DNA of 48,802 nt from Kocuria sp. p3-SID1428. GTDB taxonomy: Bacteria > Actinomycetota > Actinomycetes > Actinomycetales > Micrococcaceae. Under the pieces are notes generated by a model. That model made no database searches, was not told where the DNA came from, and saw nothing but the letters and a program-made list of their open reading frames with translations. Shown one piece after another: positions 1-10,144 of the stretch; positions within the stretch are counted from its first letter, which is position 1, and each line of letters starts with the position of its first letter. Both the position numbers and the translations under genes were made by a program. The stretch is taken from the NCBI RefSeq assembly GCF_025149945.1, contig NZ_JALXVH010000019.1, positions 1 through 48,802 of the forward strand, read 5' to 3'.

Positions 1-48
1 AGGTGTGGGGGGCCCGTGCCGCTGTCCGAGCAGCAGGCGGAGGCCTGA
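1..48 (+). CDS. C-terminal end of a truncated gene, probably pnp
   Basis: Fifteen codons ending in a TGA at 46-48 are readable in frame 1; the peptide ends LSEQQAEA. This is too short for family recognition. In many actinobacteria polynucleotide phosphorylase (pnp) directly precedes the M16 peptidase and dapB, so pnp is the likely identity by synteny only. A promoter-like sequence and an SD follow the stop, which agrees with a gene boundary here. Confidence 0.35.
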   Translation, partial: RCGGPVPLSEQQAEA

Positions 49-59
49 GTCGGGGCGGG

Positions 60-88
60 TTGGCGGGCTGTGGGGGTGCCCCTAGACT
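60..88 (+). promoter_or_regulatory. Promoter of the M16 peptidase gene
   Basis: A -35 hexamer TTGGCG (60-65), a 17-nt spacer and a -10 hexamer TAGACT (83-88) match the principal-sigma pattern of high-GC Gram-positives. The predicted 5' UTR is about 75 nt and contains AGGAG (151-155). Confidence 0.6.
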
Positions 89-168
89 CGATGGGTCCCG
101 CGCAGTCCGGGAGCCGCCTGGCCCGCAGCGGGTCGGAGCACCCTCACCACAGGAGCTGAAGCCCCGTC

Positions 169-1509
169 ATGCCCTATTCGCTGGAGCTGACCGCGCCGGG
201 AGCCGCCGGCGCCCCGGAGCTGGTCTGGTCGGGCGAAGGCGGTGCCGCCGTGCGCCGCACCGTCCTGCCCAGCGGAGTGCGGATCCTCACCGAATCCATG
301 CCGGGTCTGCTCTCGGCCTCCATCGGCTTCTGGGTGGGCGTGGGCTCGCGCGATGAGCAGCCCGGGCACCTGGGTTCCACACACTTCCTCGAGCACCTGC
401 TGTTCAAGGGCACCGCCCGGCGCAGCGCGCTGCAGATCGCCGAGGCCTTCGACGAGGTCGGCGGAGAGTCCAACGCCGCCACCGCCAAGGAGTCCACGTG
501 CTACTACGCGCGAGTGCTCTCCGAGGACCTGCCCATGGCCGTCGACGTCCTGGCGGACATGGTCACCGCTCCGCTGCTGGAGACCGAGGAGCTCGAGCGC
601 GAGCGCGGGGTCATCCTCGAGGAGCTGGCCATGGACCAGGACGACCCCACGGATGTGGCCTTCGAGCACTTCGTGGAGCACGTCCTGCACGGCAACCCGC
701 TCTCGCGCCCCATCGGCGGCACGCCGGAGGAGATCACAGGGGTGGCCCGTCAGCGCGTGCTCGAGCACTGGCAGGAGCACTACCTGCCGGAGAACCTCGT
801 GGTCACCGCCGCAGGTGGACTGGATCATGACCGCGTGGTCGAGCAGGTGCGCGAGCGCCTGGCCCGGGCCGGCTGGGACCCGGACGCCCCCGGGCGTCCG
901 CGCGCCCGTCGTGCGGGTCAGCCCGAGGGCCTCGAGCGGCTGAGCCCCGAATGGGGTCGTCACCTTCTGCACCGCCCGGTCGAGCAGTCCAACGTGGTGA
1001 TCGGGCGCCCCGGTCTGGTCACCGGCGACGAGCGGCGCTACGTCATGACCGTGCTCAACGCCGCGCTGGGCGGAGGCATGTCCTCGCGCCTATTCCAGGA
1101 GATCCGGGAGAAGCGCGGGCTGGCCTACAGCACGTTCTCCTTCTCCGGCTCCTACTCGGATGCGGGATACTTCGGCATGTACGCGGGCTGCGCGCCCTCG
1201 CGCACCGACGAGGTCCTGGAGCTGATGCAGGCCCAGCTCCAGGAACTGGCCGCTCACGGCCCCGGCGAGCGCGAGCTGGCCAAGGTCGTCGGGCAGCTGG
1301 CCGGCGGCACCGTGATGGCGCTGGAGGACTCGGGCTCGCGCATGAGCCGCCTGGGCTCCGCCGAGCTGGGCACCGGCGAGTTCGTGGAGCTCGAGGAGAC
1401 CATGAACCGGGTGCGCTCGGTCACGGCACAGGACGTCCAGGCCCTGGCCGCCGAGCTGGCGCAGGGCCCGGTCGTCGTCCAGATCGTCCAGCCCTCCGGG
1501 GCCGAGTGA
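169..1509 (+). CDS. M16 family zinc metallopeptidase (processing-peptidase-like)
   Basis: This 446-aa protein belongs to the M16 (insulinase / mitochondrial processing peptidase-like) family. The inverted zinc motif HxxEH is present as HFLEH at residues 72-76, and the downstream acidic stretch RGVILEE near residue 150 fits the third zinc ligand region. The second M16 half, with the R/Y segment EKRGLAYSTFSF near residue 315, is also present, so both domains look intact. The ATG at 169 has AGGAG 13 nt upstream, a rather long spacing. It lies between a probable pnp tail and dapB, as in many actinobacteria. No signal peptide is seen, so the protein is probably cytoplasmic. The substrate is unknown. 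Confidence 0.9.
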   Translation: MPYSLELTAPGAAGAPELVWSGEGGAAVRRTVLPSGVRILTESMPGLLSASIGFWVGVGSRDEQPGHLGSTHFLEHLLFKGTARRSALQIAEAFDEVGGESNAATAKESTCYYARVLSEDLPMAVDVLADMVTAPLLETEELERERGVILEELAMDQDDPTDVAFEHFVEHVLHGNPLSRPIGGTPEEITGVARQRVLEHWQEHYLPENLVVTAAGGLDHDRVVEQVRERLARAGWDPDAPGRPRARRAGQPEGLERLSPEWGRHLLHRPVEQSNVVIGRPGLVTGDERRYVMTVLNAALGGGMSSRLFQEIREKRGLAYSTFSFSGSYSDAGYFGMYAGCAPSRTDEVLELMQAQLQELAAHGPGERELAKVVGQLAGGTVMALEDSGSRMSRLGSAELGTGEFVELEETMNRVRSVTAQDVQALAAELAQGPVVVQIVQPSGAE

Positions 1510-1538
1510 GCCCCACCGCAGCGAAGGAGAATGAACAG

Positions 1539-2309
1539 ATGACACAGAGCAGCCAGCAGTGCCTGTCGGTGGCCGTCCTGGGCGCCGGAGGACGCATGGG
1601 CTCGGAGGCCGTGCACGCAGTGGAGGCCGCCGAGGGCCTCGAGCTGGTGGCCCGGCTGGGCCGAGGCGACAGCCTCGAGAGCCTGGTGGAGACCGGCGCG
1701 CAGGTCATGATCGACCTGAGCGTGCCCTCGGCTACCGAGGACAACGTGCGCTTCGCGGTGGAGCACGGCATCCACTGCGTCGTGGGCGCTACCGGCTGGG
1801 ACGACGAGCGCCTGGCCCGGCTGGAGCAGCTGCTCGACGAGCGCCCGGGCATCGGCGTGCTGATCGCCCCCAACTTCTCGATCGGCGCCGTGCTGGCCAT
1901 GCGCTTCTCCGCCCAAGCCGCGCGGTTCTTCGAATCGGCCGAGATCGTGGAGCTGCACCACCCGGACAAGGTCGACGCCCCGTCGGGCACGTCCGCCCGG
2001 ACGGCGTCGCTGATGGCTGCGCAGCGGGAGGACGCCGGGCTGGCCGCCTCGCCGGATGCCACCCAGACCGACCCCACGGGAGCGCGCGGGGGCCTCGTGG
2101 ACGGGATCCACGTGCACTCGGTGCGCCTGCGCGGGCTCGTGGCGCATCAGGAGACCCTGCTGGGCTCCGTGGGAGAGCAGCTCACGATCCGCCACGACTC
2201 CTTCGACCGTGTGTCCTTCATGTCCGGCGTGCTGCTGGGCGTGCGCACCGTCGGTCAGCGGCCGGGGCTGACCCACGGACTCGACGGCTACCTGGACCTG
2301 GACGCGTGA
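1539..2309 (+). CDS. dapB: 4-hydroxy-tetrahydrodipicolinate reductase
   Basis: DapB reduces hydroxy-tetrahydrodipicolinate with NAD(P)H in the diaminopimelate/lysine pathway. The 256-aa protein has the nucleotide-binding GAGGRMGSE loop near residues 15-23 and the active-site signature HHPDKVDAPSGT (His140, His141, Lys144). The start is set at the ATG at 1539 because GAAGGAGA lies just upstream (1523-1530) and the Rossmann strand begins about ten residues later; the frame stays open upstream but has no family sequence there. It lies 29 nt after the peptidase gene and overlaps the next gene by 4 nt (GTGA), so it is probably co-transcribed. Confidence 0.95.
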   Translation: MTQSSQQCLSVAVLGAGGRMGSEAVHAVEAAEGLELVARLGRGDSLESLVETGAQVMIDLSVPSATEDNVRFAVEHGIHCVVGATGWDDERLARLEQLLDERPGIGVLIAPNFSIGAVLAMRFSAQAARFFESAEIVELHHPDKVDAPSGTSARTASLMAAQREDAGLAASPDATQTDPTGARGGLVDGIHVHSVRLRGLVAHQETLLGSVGEQLTIRHDSFDRVSFMSGVLLGVRTVGQRPGLTHGLDGYLDLDA

Positions 2310-2944
2310 GCGCCGAGCAGACCCAGCAGGCCCGGCGCCCGCTGCGGCTGCTGGGCTGGGTCGTGCTCGCAGCCGCGCTGCTGACCCTGCTGGTGCTCCC
2401 GCTGCCGGGCTCCTCCAAGGTCTGGATCCTGGTGGTCGTGGCCTTCGCGGGGGTGTTCACGCTGCTGGAGGCCCGCGCCCAGGGCAAGGCGCTGGCCGCG
2501 ATCATGGCCGCGCTGCTGGCCCTCTACCTGGGCCTGAGCCTGCAACGGGCGTGGATCCTGCTGAGCTCGGACGTGGTGGTCTCGAAGCTGCTGGCGATCG
2601 GCATGATCATCCTGCCGGTGATCGGCGTGTGGGCGCTGGCCCGCGAGATCGTCTTCGGCTCACGTCTCGAGGGTCTGGGCCGTGAGCTGGAGGCGGAGGG
2701 CGGACTGCCCGCGGACCTGCCCCGGCGGCCCAGTGGGCGGATCGTGCGCGAGGCCGCCGACCGCGACTTCCAGCACTGGGCGCAGGAGGCGGAAGCCGCA
2801 CCGCAGGACTGGCGCAGCTGGTACCGCCTGGGCCTGGCCTACAGCGCCTCCGGGGACACCCCGCGCGCGCGTCGGTGCATGCGCGATGCGGTGGCGCTCT
2901 CGCGCGGGCGCGACCCGCGCGGCCCGGCCAGCACCGGTGACTGA
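2306..2944 (+). CDS. Membrane protein with C-terminal TPR-like segment
   Basis: This is a 212-aa protein of unknown function. Four hydrophobic segments are visible at about residues 15-35, 38-55, 60-77 and 90-110. They are followed by a soluble tail in which WRSWYRLGLAYSASGDTPRA has the spacing of a tetratricopeptide-like helix pair. The GTG start at 2306 overlaps the dapB stop in a GTGA arrangement, implying translational coupling. It sits between dapB and dapA, so it is expressed with lysine/DAP genes, but nothing in the sequence indicates a metabolic role. A guess at a scaffold function would rest only on the TPR-like tail. Confidence 0.75.
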   Translation: MSAEQTQQARRPLRLLGWVVLAAALLTLLVLPLPGSSKVWILVVVAFAGVFTLLEARAQGKALAAIMAALLALYLGLSLQRAWILLSSDVVVSKLLAIGMIILPVIGVWALAREIVFGSRLEGLGRELEAEGGLPADLPRRPSGRIVREAADRDFQHWAQEAEAAPQDWRSWYRLGLAYSASGDTPRARRCMRDAVALSRGRDPRGPASTGD

Positions 2945-2953
2945 CGGAGGCGG

Positions 2954-2959
2954 TAGGGT
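2954..2959 (+). promoter_or_regulatory. -10 element, leaderless dapA promoter
   Basis: TAGGGT ends 6 nt before the dapA ATG and there is no SD, so transcription probably starts at or next to the start codon. No clear -35 was found. Confidence 0.5.
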
Positions 2960-2965
2960 GGTCGC

Positions 2966-3880
2966 ATGACTGCGCACCACGACAAGCCCCTGTTCGGAAC
3001 CCTGCTCACCGCCATGGTGACCCCGTTCCGCGCCGATGGTTCCGTCGATCTGGACTCCACAGCCGCGCTCGCGCAGCGCCTGGTGGACCAGGGCTGCGAC
3101 GGCCTGGTGGTCGGGGGCACCACCGGTGAGTACTCGACCATGACGGATGACGAGCACGAGGCGGTCTTCCGCACCGTGCGCGAGGCCGTCGGAGATCGGG
3201 CCGCCCTGGTGGCCGGTGCGGGCTCCAATGACACCGCGCACACCATGCACCTGTCCGAGCAGGCCCAGAAGGTCGGCATGGACGGGCTGCTGATCGTCAC
3301 CCCGTACTACAACAAGCCCACCCAGGCCGGCGTCGTCGCGCACTTCGAGAAGGTCGCCGATTCCGTCGAGCTGCCGATCATGCTCTACGACATCCCCGGC
3401 CGCACGGGCATCCCGCTGTCGGCAGAGACCCTGATCCGGCTGGGCGAGCACCCCAACATCGCCGCGGTCAAGGACGCCAAGGCGGATCTCACGGAGGCCA
3501 CGCGTGTGATGGCCGAGTCGGATCTGCTGTTCTACTCCGGCGACGACGGCCTGACCGTCCCGTGGATGGCCATCGGCGCCGTGGGCCTGGTCGGGGTGAC
3601 CTCGCACGTGGACACCCCGCGCTTCCGCCGGATGATCGACGCCATGCGCGCCGACGACCTGGCCACGGCGCGCACCCTGGCCTACGAGCTGGAGCGAGTG
3701 GTCCGCGCGACCATGACCCACGTGCCCGGCGCTGTGGCCGCCAAGCAGATCCTGCACTGGCAGGGCGTGCTGCCCGGGCACACCGTGCGCCTGCCGTACG
3801 TCGAGGCCACCCAGGACGAGCTCGCCGTCATGCGCGCTGACCTGGAGGGCAGCGTCGTCCAGGACACGATCGGCGCCTGA
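2966..3880 (+). CDS. dapA: 4-hydroxy-tetrahydrodipicolinate synthase
   Basis: DapA condenses pyruvate with aspartate semialdehyde, the first committed step to lysine and meso-DAP. The 304-aa TIM-barrel protein shows GGTTGEYSTMTDDEH, the PYYNKPTQ segment with the catalytic Tyr, the GRTGIPL loop, and the Schiff-base lysine in AAVKDAKADL (Lys169). The ATG at 2966 has no SD but lies 6 nt after a TAGGGT hexamer, so it may be translated from a leaderless transcript separate from dapB. A strong hairpin follows at 3933-3973. Confidence 0.96.
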   Translation: MTAHHDKPLFGTLLTAMVTPFRADGSVDLDSTAALAQRLVDQGCDGLVVGGTTGEYSTMTDDEHEAVFRTVREAVGDRAALVAGAGSNDTAHTMHLSEQAQKVGMDGLLIVTPYYNKPTQAGVVAHFEKVADSVELPIMLYDIPGRTGIPLSAETLIRLGEHPNIAAVKDAKADLTEATRVMAESDLLFYSGDDGLTVPWMAIGAVGLVGVTSHVDTPRFRRMIDAMRADDLATARTLAYELERVVRATMTHVPGAVAAKQILHWQGVLPGHTVRLPYVEATQDELAVMRADLEGSVVQDTIGA

Positions 3881-3932
3881 GCCGTGCCTGCCGCTGCGCT
3901 GCAGCGAGTCGACGGCGCAGCCTGTCGGCGAA

Positions 3933-3973
3933 CCGCGCTCCGCACCGCCCCGTCCTCGGGCGGCGGAGCGCGG
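3933..3973 (+). terminator. Hairpin after dapA (no U-tract)
   Basis: An 11-bp perfect outer stem (3933-3943 with 3963-3973) is followed by a 2-nt bulge and a 5-bp inner stem (3946-3950 with 3958-3962) closing a 7-nt loop. It lies between the dapA stop and the rnj SD. No T-run follows, so termination is inferred only from position and stability. Confidence 0.55.
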
Positions 3974-4044
3974 ACCCATGACATGAACAACGCAATGACC
4001 AGCAGCGCGAGATCGCGCTGAGAACCGCACATGAAAGGGGTCAC

Positions 4045-5742
4045 ATGGTCCACTGGATCGAAGACCTGAAGGCACCGCCGTCCCTGTCCAAGGACACCCT
4101 GCGAGTCACCCCGCTGGGCGGCCTGGGCGAGGTCGGACGCAACATGACCGTGTTCGAGATCAACGGCCAGCTGCTGATCGTCGACTGCGGCGTGCTCTTC
4201 CCCGAGGAGCACCAGCCCGGCGTGGATCTGATCCTGCCGGACATCTCCCAGATCGAGGACCGCCTGGACGATGTCGTCGCGGTCGTGCTCACGCACGGCC
4301 ACGAGGACCACATCGGCGCGATCCCGTACCTGCTCAAGCGCCGCCCGGACATCCCCCTGCTCGGCTCGCAGCTGACCCTGGCCCTGGTCGAGGCCAAGCT
4401 GCAGGAGCACCGCATCAAGCCGTTCATGCTCACTGTCCGCGAGGGCCAGGTGGAGAAGCTGGGCGAGTTCGAGTGCGAGTTCGTGGCCGTGAACCACTCC
4501 ATCCCGGATGCCCTGGCCGTGTTCATGCGCACCAAGGGCGGCACGGTGCTGCACACCGGCGACTTCAAGATGGACCAGCTGCCGCTCGACGGCCGCATCA
4601 CTGACCTGCGCCACTTCGCCCGTCTGGGCGAGGAGGGCGTGGACCTGTTCTTGACGGATTCCACCAACGCCGAGGTCCCGGGCTTCACGCCCACCGAGAA
4701 GGACATCGGACCGGTGCTCTCGGGCGTCATCGCCAAGTCGCAGCAGAAGGTCGTCGTCGCCTCGTTCTCCTCGCACGTCCACCGCGTGCAGCAGGTGCTC
4801 GATGCCGCCGTCGCCGCGAACCGCAAGGTTGTGCTGATGGGCCGGTCCATGGTGCGCAACATGGGCATCGCCGAGGAGCTCGGCTACCTGGACGTGCCCA
4901 AGGGCGTGCTGGTCGATCAGAAGAAGATCGACAACTACCGGGACGACGAGATCGTCGTGATGTGCACCGGCTCCCAGGGCGAGCCCATGGCGGCGCTGTC
5001 GCGCATGGCCCGCGGAGATCACCGGGTGCAGCTGCAGGAGGGCGACACCGTCATCCTGGCCTCGTCGCTGATCCCCGGCAACGAGAACTCGGTGTTCCGC
5101 ATCATCAACAGCCTCATGCGCATGGGCGCCCACGTGGTGCACAAGTCCAACGCCAAGGTCCACGTCTCCGGGCACGCCTCGGCCGGCGAGCTGCTGTACT
5201 GCTACAACATCGTCGAGCCCGAGCAGGTCATGCCCGTGCACGGCGAGGTCCGCCACCTCATGGCCAACGGCGAGCTCGCCGAGGCCACCGGCGTGCCGCC
5301 GGAGAACGTGCTGCTCATCGAGAACGGCACCAGCGTGGACATGAAGCAGGGCCGGGCGCGCATCGCCGGTCGCCGCGACATCAAGTTCGTCTACGTCGAT
5401 GGCTCCTCGGTCGGCATGATCACCGAGGACGACCTCCAGGACCGCATCGTGCTGGGGGAGGAGGGCTTCATCTCGATCGTGGTCGTGATCGACCGCAAGT
5501 CCAAGTCCGTCGTCACCGGCCCGGACGTCCACGCCCGCGGCGTGGCCGAGGACGATCGCGTGTTCGACGAGATCAAGCCCAAGATCACCGCCGCGATCGA
5601 GGACGCCCTCAAGGACAAGCGCGAGCACACCACGCACCAGCTGCAGCAGACGGTGCGCCGCACGATCGGGCCGTGGGTGGGGCGCAAGCTGCGCCGCAAG
5701 CCCATGATCGTGCCGGTCGTTCTGGAGTCGCACAAGAGCTGA
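4045..5742 (+). CDS. rnj: Ribonuclease J
   Basis: RNase J is a metallo-beta-lactamase/beta-CASP nuclease with endo- and 5'-to-3' exonuclease activity in mRNA decay and rRNA maturation. The 565-aa protein has the zinc motif HGHEDHIG (His84, His86, Asp88, His89), [14 protein letters not shown], and the beta-CASP region with [15 protein letters not shown] and a C-terminal domain. AAAGGGG (4034-4040) precedes the ATG. The position directly after dapA is conserved in many actinobacteria. A 14-bp perfect hairpin follows the gene. Confidence 0.95.
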   Translation: MVHWIEDLKAPPSLSKDTLRVTPLGGLGEVGRNMTVFEINGQLLIVDCGVLFPEEHQPGVDLILPDISQIEDRLDDVVAVVLTHGHEDHIGAIPYLLKRRPDIPLLGSQLTLALVEAKLQEHRIKPFMLTVREGQVEKLGEFECEFVAVNHSIPDALAVFMRTKGGTVLHTGDFKMDQLPLDGRITDLRHFARLGEEGVDLFLTDSTNAEVPGFTPTEKDIGPVLSGVIAKSQQKVVVASFSSHVHRVQQVLDAAVAANRKVVLMGRSMVRNMGIAEELGYLDVPKGVLVDQKKIDNYRDDEIVVMCTGSQGEPMAALSRMARGDHRVQLQEGDTVILASSLIPGNENSVFRIINSLMRMGAHVVHKSNAKVHVSGHASAGELLYCYNIVEPEQVMPVHGEVRHLMANGELAEATGVPPENVLLIENGTSVDMKQGRARIAGRRDIKFVYVDGSSVGMITEDDLQDRIVLGEEGFISIVVVIDRKSKSVVTGPDVHARGVAEDDRVFDEIKPKITAAIEDALKDKREHTTHQLQQTVRRTIGPWVGRKLRRKPMIVPVVLESHKS

Positions 5743-5783
5743 GACCGACTGCCGCCCGATCACAGGGCGGTCCGGCCACACCG

Positions 5784-5815
5784 CGGCCCGCAGACGAGCC
5801 ATCGTCTGCGGGCCG
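5784..5815 (+). terminator. 14-bp perfect hairpin after rnj, overlapping the ftsK promoter
   Basis: A perfect 14-bp stem (5784-5797 with 5802-5815) closes a GCCA loop. It ends 5 nt before the ftsK -10 hexamer, so its loop falls where the -35 would be. There is no U-tract. It could serve as an rnj terminator and also affect ftsK promoter access. A smaller CCGCCC/GGGCGG hairpin (5752-5770) lies just upstream. Confidence 0.6.
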
Positions 5816-5820
5816 TCGAC

Positions 5821-5826
5821 TACCCT
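5821..5826 (+). promoter_or_regulatory. -10 element, leaderless ftsK promoter
   Basis: TACCCT ends 7 nt before the ftsK ATG and no SD is present, matching the leaderless pattern repeated in this window. Confidence 0.45.
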
Positions 5827-5833
5827 GGGGTCC

Positions 5834-8830
5834 ATGGCGACTCGCACTTCCCCCGCCCGCAAGGGCGCCACGACGTCGCGCGGCTCGGGCTCCAAGGCCA
5901 AGAGCGGATCCACCAAGTCCCCCCGCGCCACGTCCTCCAGCTCCCGCGCAGCAGGCCCCGGCGCCGGTGAGCGCGTCCTCGATGCCCTCCTGGGCCTCTG
6001 GCTGTGGTGCGCGCACCTGGTCGGCGGCGCTGTGCGCCGCATCGGCACCGTGCGCACCGATATGGAGCCCCAGGACCGCCGCGACGGCGGCGCCCTGGTG
6101 TTGCTGTGCCTGGCCGCCGCGATCGCCGTGGTCGAGTGGTGGAGCCTCTACGAATCCGGCATCCCCGTGCTGGGGGCCGCGGCCTCCGGCGTGCACCTGG
6201 TGGTCGCAGGACTGATCGGCTGGGCCGCTCTCGTGCTGCCGCTGGCCCTGGGCGGGTTCGCGCTGCGGGTCTTCCGCCGTCCCGTGCCCACGCCGCCGAA
6301 CAACCGGATCGCGCTGGGCCTGAGCCTGGCACTGCTGGCCGCCAGCGGCATCGCTCACGTGCTGGGCGGCTCGCCGGGTGTGGCGGACTCCTTCGCGGCC
6401 CGCCTCACCGCGGGCGGCGCGATCGGCTACCTCATGGCCGGCCCGCTGGGCGGGGTCATCACGCCTGTGGGGGCCGCGATCGTCTGCGCGGTGCTGCTGC
6501 TGATCTGCGTCCTGATCGTCACCGGCACCCCGCTGTCCCAGATCGGACCGCGCCTGGGCGCCGCCTGGCGCACCCTGGTGGGACAGCCGCAGGCGCAGAC
6601 GCGTGCGGGCACCGACCTCTCTGCCCAGGAGCACGACCGCTCCTACCTCGAGGACCGCCATGCCGAGCCCGAGTCCCGAGCGGCTCGCCGAGCCCGCAAG
6701 CGGCAGGAGAAGCAGGAGGCCCAGCGACGCGCCGAGCTGGACTCCTACCACGGCGACGAGGCCTTCGAGACGGCCGTGCTGCCGGATGAGACCGAGACGG
6801 AGCCCGCCGATCGGGGCTCGCGCGGCTCGCGTCGCAGGGGGGCCCGGGAGACGGGCGAGAGCTTCGTGTACGACCTCGAGTCCGGGGACTCCTCGAGCCC
6901 GCAGGAGGGGCAGGCCCCGGAGGCCGAGTCGGAGGGGCAGCCTCCCCGTCCGGGACAGAAGCGTTCCACCCGCGATCAGCAGGCGGCGCGGAAGCTGCTG
7001 GCCGAGCAGGGCCTGGAGCCCGGCGGTGCGGCAGCCGCCTCGGCTGCCTCGGACACCGCGGCCGGTTCCGGGTCCTCCGCGCTCGTGGACGAGGCCGGCG
7101 TGGACGAGCACCAGCCCGTGGTGCGCCGCGCCGAGGCTCCCGCCGAGCCCATCCCCGCGCGCACCGAGCAGCTGCAGCTCGAGGGAGATGTGGCCTACAC
7201 GCTGCCGGATCCGTCCTCGCTCGTGCTGGGACCGCCGTCCAAGGAGCGCTCGGAGGCCAACGACGCCGTCGTGGCCGCGCTGACCAGCGTGCTGGAGCAG
7301 TTCAAGGTCGACGCCGAGGTCACCGGGTTCTCCCGCGGCCCCACGGTCACCCGCTACGAGATCGAGCTGGGTGCCGGCACCAAGGTCGAGCGCGTCACCG
7401 CCCTGTCCAAGAACATCTCCTACGCGGTCGCCTCGGCGGACGTGCGCATCCTCTCGCCGATCCCCGGCAAGTCCGCGATCGGCATCGAGATCCCGAACAC
7501 CGACCGCGAGACCGTCGCCCTGGGCGATGTCCTGCGCTCGCAGGCCGCCCGCAAGAACGACCACCCCATGGTCATGGGCGTGGGCAAGGACGTCGAGGGC
7601 GGTTTCGTCGTGGCCAACCTGGCCAAGATGCCGCACATGCTGGTGGCCGGTGCCACCGGCGCGGGCAAGTCGTCGTTCGTGAACTCCATGATCGTCTCGC
7701 TGCTGATGCGCGCCACGCCGGATGAGGTCCGCCTGGTCATGGTCGATCCCAAGCGCGTGGAGCTGACCGCCTATGAGGGCGTGCCGCACCTGATCACTCC
7801 GATCATCACGAACCCCAAGAAGGCTGCCGAGGCGCTGCAATGGGTCGTGCGCGAGATGGACGCCCGCTACGACGACCTCTCGCGCTACGGCTACAAGCAC
7901 ATCGACGACTTCAACAAGGGCGTGCGTGCCGGCAAGGTCCAGCCGGAGCCGGGCTCCAAGCGCGTGATCCGCCCGTACCCGTACCTGCTTGTGATCGTCG
8001 ACGAGCTCGCGGACCTGATGATGGTCTCCCCGCGCGACGTCGAGGACTCGATCGTGCGCATCACCCAGCTGGCCCGTGCTGCCGGCATCCACCTGGTGCT
8101 GGCCACCCAGCGGCCGTCGGTCGACGTGGTCACGGGTCTGATCAAGGCCAACGTGCCCTCGCGCATGGCGTTCGCGACCTCGTCGGTCACGGACTCCCGC
8201 GTGGTGCTGGACCAGCCCGGGGCGGAGAAGCTGATCGGTCAGGGCGATGCCCTGTTCCTGCCCATGGGCGCCTCCAAGCCCATGCGCGTGCAGGGCGCGT
8301 GGGTCGCCGAGTCCGAGATCCATGACGTCGTCGAGCACGTGAAGTCGCAGATGCAGACGCACTACCGCGACGACGTCATCCAGGATCAGCCCAAGAAGCA
8401 GATCGACGAGGACATCGGCGACGACCTCGATGTCCTGCTGCAGGCGGTCGAGCTCGTGGTCACCACGCAGTTCGGCTCGACCTCCATGCTGCAGCGCAAG
8501 CTGCGCGTGGGCTTCGCCAAGGCGGGGCGGCTCATGGACCTCATGGAATCGCGCGGCGTGGTGGGTCCCTCGGAGGGCTCCAAGGCCCGCGACGTCCTGG
8601 TGGGTCCGGACGACCTTGCCGCCACGCTGGCCGTGATCCGCGGCGAGGAGCCGCCCACGGCGGCCGAGCCGGCGCCTGCCGCCGCGCATCAGGGCACCGG
8701 CGGCTCCGGTGAGGTCGCGGCCTCCGGCGTCGATGCCATGGGTGAGACGCACGTCTCGGCGGCCGTCGAGTACTACGACGACGCGGACGACGAGTCCAGC
8801 CAGGACGCCTGGCAGCTCACCGGCCGCTGA
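5834..8830 (+). CDS. ftsK: DNA translocase FtsK/SpoIIIE
   Basis: FtsK is a septum-anchored motor that pumps chromosomal DNA during division and aids dimer resolution. The 998-aa protein has a basic Ser/Lys/Thr-rich N-terminus, about four membrane segments (roughly residues 75-235), and a long acidic, low-complexity linker (roughly 250-460). The RecA-like motor follows, with Walker A GATGAGKS (606-613), Walker [10 protein letters not shown] (near 720-728) and [17 protein letters not shown]. The C-terminal winged-helix gamma domain (about 860-930) binds KOPS-type DNA. The ATG at 5834 has no SD and lies 7 nt from a TACCCT hexamer. It precedes pgsA, as in many actinobacteria. Confidence 0.96.
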   Translation: MATRTSPARKGATTSRGSGSKAKSGSTKSPRATSSSSRAAGPGAGERVLDALLGLWLWCAHLVGGAVRRIGTVRTDMEPQDRRDGGALVLLCLAAAIAVVEWWSLYESGIPVLGAAASGVHLVVAGLIGWAALVLPLALGGFALRVFRRPVPTPPNNRIALGLSLALLAASGIAHVLGGSPGVADSFAARLTAGGAIGYLMAGPLGGVITPVGAAIVCAVLLLICVLIVTGTPLSQIGPRLGAAWRTLVGQPQAQTRAGTDLSAQEHDRSYLEDRHAEPESRAARRARKRQEKQEAQRRAELDSYHGDEAFETAVLPDETETEPADRGSRGSRRRGARETGESFVYDLESGDSSSPQEGQAPEAESEGQPPRPGQKRSTRDQQAARKLLAEQGLEPGGAAAASAASDTAAGSGSSALVDEAGVDEHQPVVRRAEAPAEPIPARTEQLQLEGDVAYTLPDPSSLVLGPPSKERSEANDAVVAALTSVLEQFKVDAEVTGFSRGPTVTRYEIELGAGTKVERVTALSKNISYAVASADVRILSPIPGKSAIGIEIPNTDRETVALGDVLRSQAARKNDHPMVMGVGKDVEGGFVVANLAKMPHMLVAGATGAGKSSFVNSMIVSLLMRATPDEVRLVMVDPKRVELTAYEGVPHLITPIITNPKKAAEALQWVVREMDARYDDLSRYGYKHIDDFNKGVRAGKVQPEPGSKRVIRPYPYLLVIVDELADLMMVSPRDVEDSIVRITQLARAAGIHLVLATQRPSVDVVTGLIKANVPSRMAFATSSVTDSRVVLDQPGAEKLIGQGDALFLPMGASKPMRVQGAWVAESEIHDVVEHVKSQMQTHYRDDVIQDQPKKQIDEDIGDDLDVLLQAVELVVTTQFGSTSMLQRKLRVGFAKAGRLMDLMESRGVVGPSEGSKARDVLVGPDDLAATLAVIRGEEPPTAAEPAPAAAHQGTGGSGEVAASGVDAMGETHVSAAVEYYDDADDESSQDAWQLTGR

Positions 8831-8927
8831 GCCGTGCCCTCGGCACCCTGCTCTGCGGGGATGCTCCCGGGGGCCTCATCGCACGCAGACCCGAGCGGCG
8901 CATCGCGTCGCAGGACAGGAGCACTCC

Positions 8928-9560
8928 ATGACCGCAGCGGCCCACGACGGCGCGCGCCCCGCGCCCTCCAACTGGAACCTGCCCAATGCGCTGACCACGC
9001 TGCGGATCGTCATGGTCCCGTTCTTCGTGTGGTTCGCAGTCCTGGGCGGCTCGTTCGGGCAGGACTCCCTGGCCTGGCGATGGGCGGCCGTCGGCGTGTT
9101 CGGCCTGGCCATGCTCACCGACAAGCTCGACGGCGACATCGCCCGTGCCCGCGGGCTGATCACCTCGTTCGGCAAGATCGCCGATCCGATCGCGGACAAG
9201 CTGCTCACGGGAGCCGCGTTCATCGTGCTCTCGGCCATGGGGGAGCTGTGGTGGTGGGTCACGATCCTGATCCTCGTGCGCGAGTGGGGCATCACCGTCA
9301 TGCGCTTCGCCGTGATCCGCTACGGCGTCATGGCCGCCTCCAAGGGCGGCAAGCTCAAGACGGTCCTGCAGACCATCGCGCTGCTGCTGCTGCTGCTCCC
9401 GCTGGGGCCGGTCGTGGGGCAGTGGTGGCCGTGGCTCGGCTGGTTCTTCATGGCGCTGGCCACGATCGTCACCGTGGTCACCGGCGCGGACTACGTGCTC
9501 AAGGCGGCCCAGCTGCGCCGCGATTCCCTGGCTGCCGGCAAGCCCGTCGACAACAGCTGA
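8928..9560 (+). CDS. pgsA: CDP-diacylglycerol-glycerol-3-phosphate 3-phosphatidyltransferase
   Basis: PgsA makes phosphatidylglycerol phosphate from CDP-diacylglycerol and glycerol-3-phosphate in the membrane. The 210-aa protein carries the complete CDP-alcohol phosphotransferase signature D-x2-DG-x2-AR-x8-G-x3-D-x3-D, seen as [12 protein letters not shown] followed by [10 protein letters not shown] (about residues 65-90). Several hydrophobic helices follow, including a leucine-only run. The ATG at 8928 is chosen because AGGACAGGA lies upstream; the frame is open further upstream without family sequence. Its stop overlaps the next start (TGATG). A paralogous phosphatidylinositol-phosphate synthase is less likely given the gene order. 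Confidence 0.92.
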   Translation: MTAAAHDGARPAPSNWNLPNALTTLRIVMVPFFVWFAVLGGSFGQDSLAWRWAAVGVFGLAMLTDKLDGDIARARGLITSFGKIADPIADKLLTGAAFIVLSAMGELWWWVTILILVREWGITVMRFAVIRYGVMAASKGGKLKTVLQTIALLLLLLPLGPVVGQWWPWLGWFFMALATIVTVVTGADYVLKAAQLRRDSLAAGKPVDNS

Positions 9561-10144
9561 TGAGCGCGCCCATGGACGGCTCCTCGGTCCCCACGACGGC
9601 GCCGGTCCCCACGACGGTCACGGGGATCGCGGGTGCGGGGGGCGACGCCGGCGCCGCGACGGAGGTCATCGACTCCCTCGCCGCCCGAGCCGTGCACGCG
9701 GCTGCCGGGGCCGGGCTGAGCCTGGGCACCGCCGAATCGCTGACCGGCGGCGCCCTTGCCGCCGCGATCGTCTCGGTCCCCGGAGCCTCGACGGCCTTCG
9801 AGGGCTCGGTGGTCTCCTACTCGCATGCGGTCAAGCAGAGGGTGCTGGGTGTGGAGGCCGAGCTGCTCGAGCGGACCGGGGCCGTCAGCGCCGAGGTGGC
9901 CGAGGCGATGGCTTCCGGGGCGCGGACCGCCCTGGGCGTCGACATCGCCGTGTCCACCACCGGAGTGGCCGGGCCCGAGCCGCACGACGGGCAGCCCGTG
10001 GGCACGGTGTGGCTCGGTGTCAGCGGTCCTCGCGGGGCCAGCTCCCGGCTGCTGCGGCTCGAGGGCGATCGGGAGCAGATCCGCCGCCTGAGCGTGCGGG
10101 GCGCCCTGGAGCTGCTCGTGGAGGTCCTGGGCGCCTCCCAGTGA
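9560..10144 (+). CDS. CinA C-terminal-type nicotinamide-nucleotide amidohydrolase
   Basis: This 194-aa protein matches the CinA C-terminal (PncC) domain, which deamidates NMN to nicotinic acid mononucleotide in pyridine-nucleotide recycling. Visible signatures are [47 protein letters not shown] and [20 protein letters not shown]. The N-terminal molybdopterin-like domain of full CinA is absent; about 40 low-complexity residues stand there instead. The ATG at 9560 overlaps the pgsA stop, implying coupling. This stand-alone form between pgsA and a ClgR-like gene is common in actinobacteria; it need not be a competence gene. Confidence 0.88.
   Translation: MSAPMDGSSVPTTAPVPTTVTGIAGAGGDAGAATEVIDSLAARAVHAAAGAGLSLGTAESLTGGALAAAIVSVPGASTAFEGSVVSYSHAVKQRVLGVEAELLERTGAVSAEVAEAMASGARTALGVDIAVSTTGVAGPEPHDGQPVGTVWLGVSGPRGASSRLLRLEGDREQIRRLSVRGALELLVEVLGASQ

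Noticed and set aside
5609..8752. A 1047-codon open frame on the minus strand across rnj and ftsK
   Set aside because: It is antisense to two clearly recognised genes, reads as Arg/Gly/His/Asp-rich composition typical of GC-rich shadow frames, and has no family motif.
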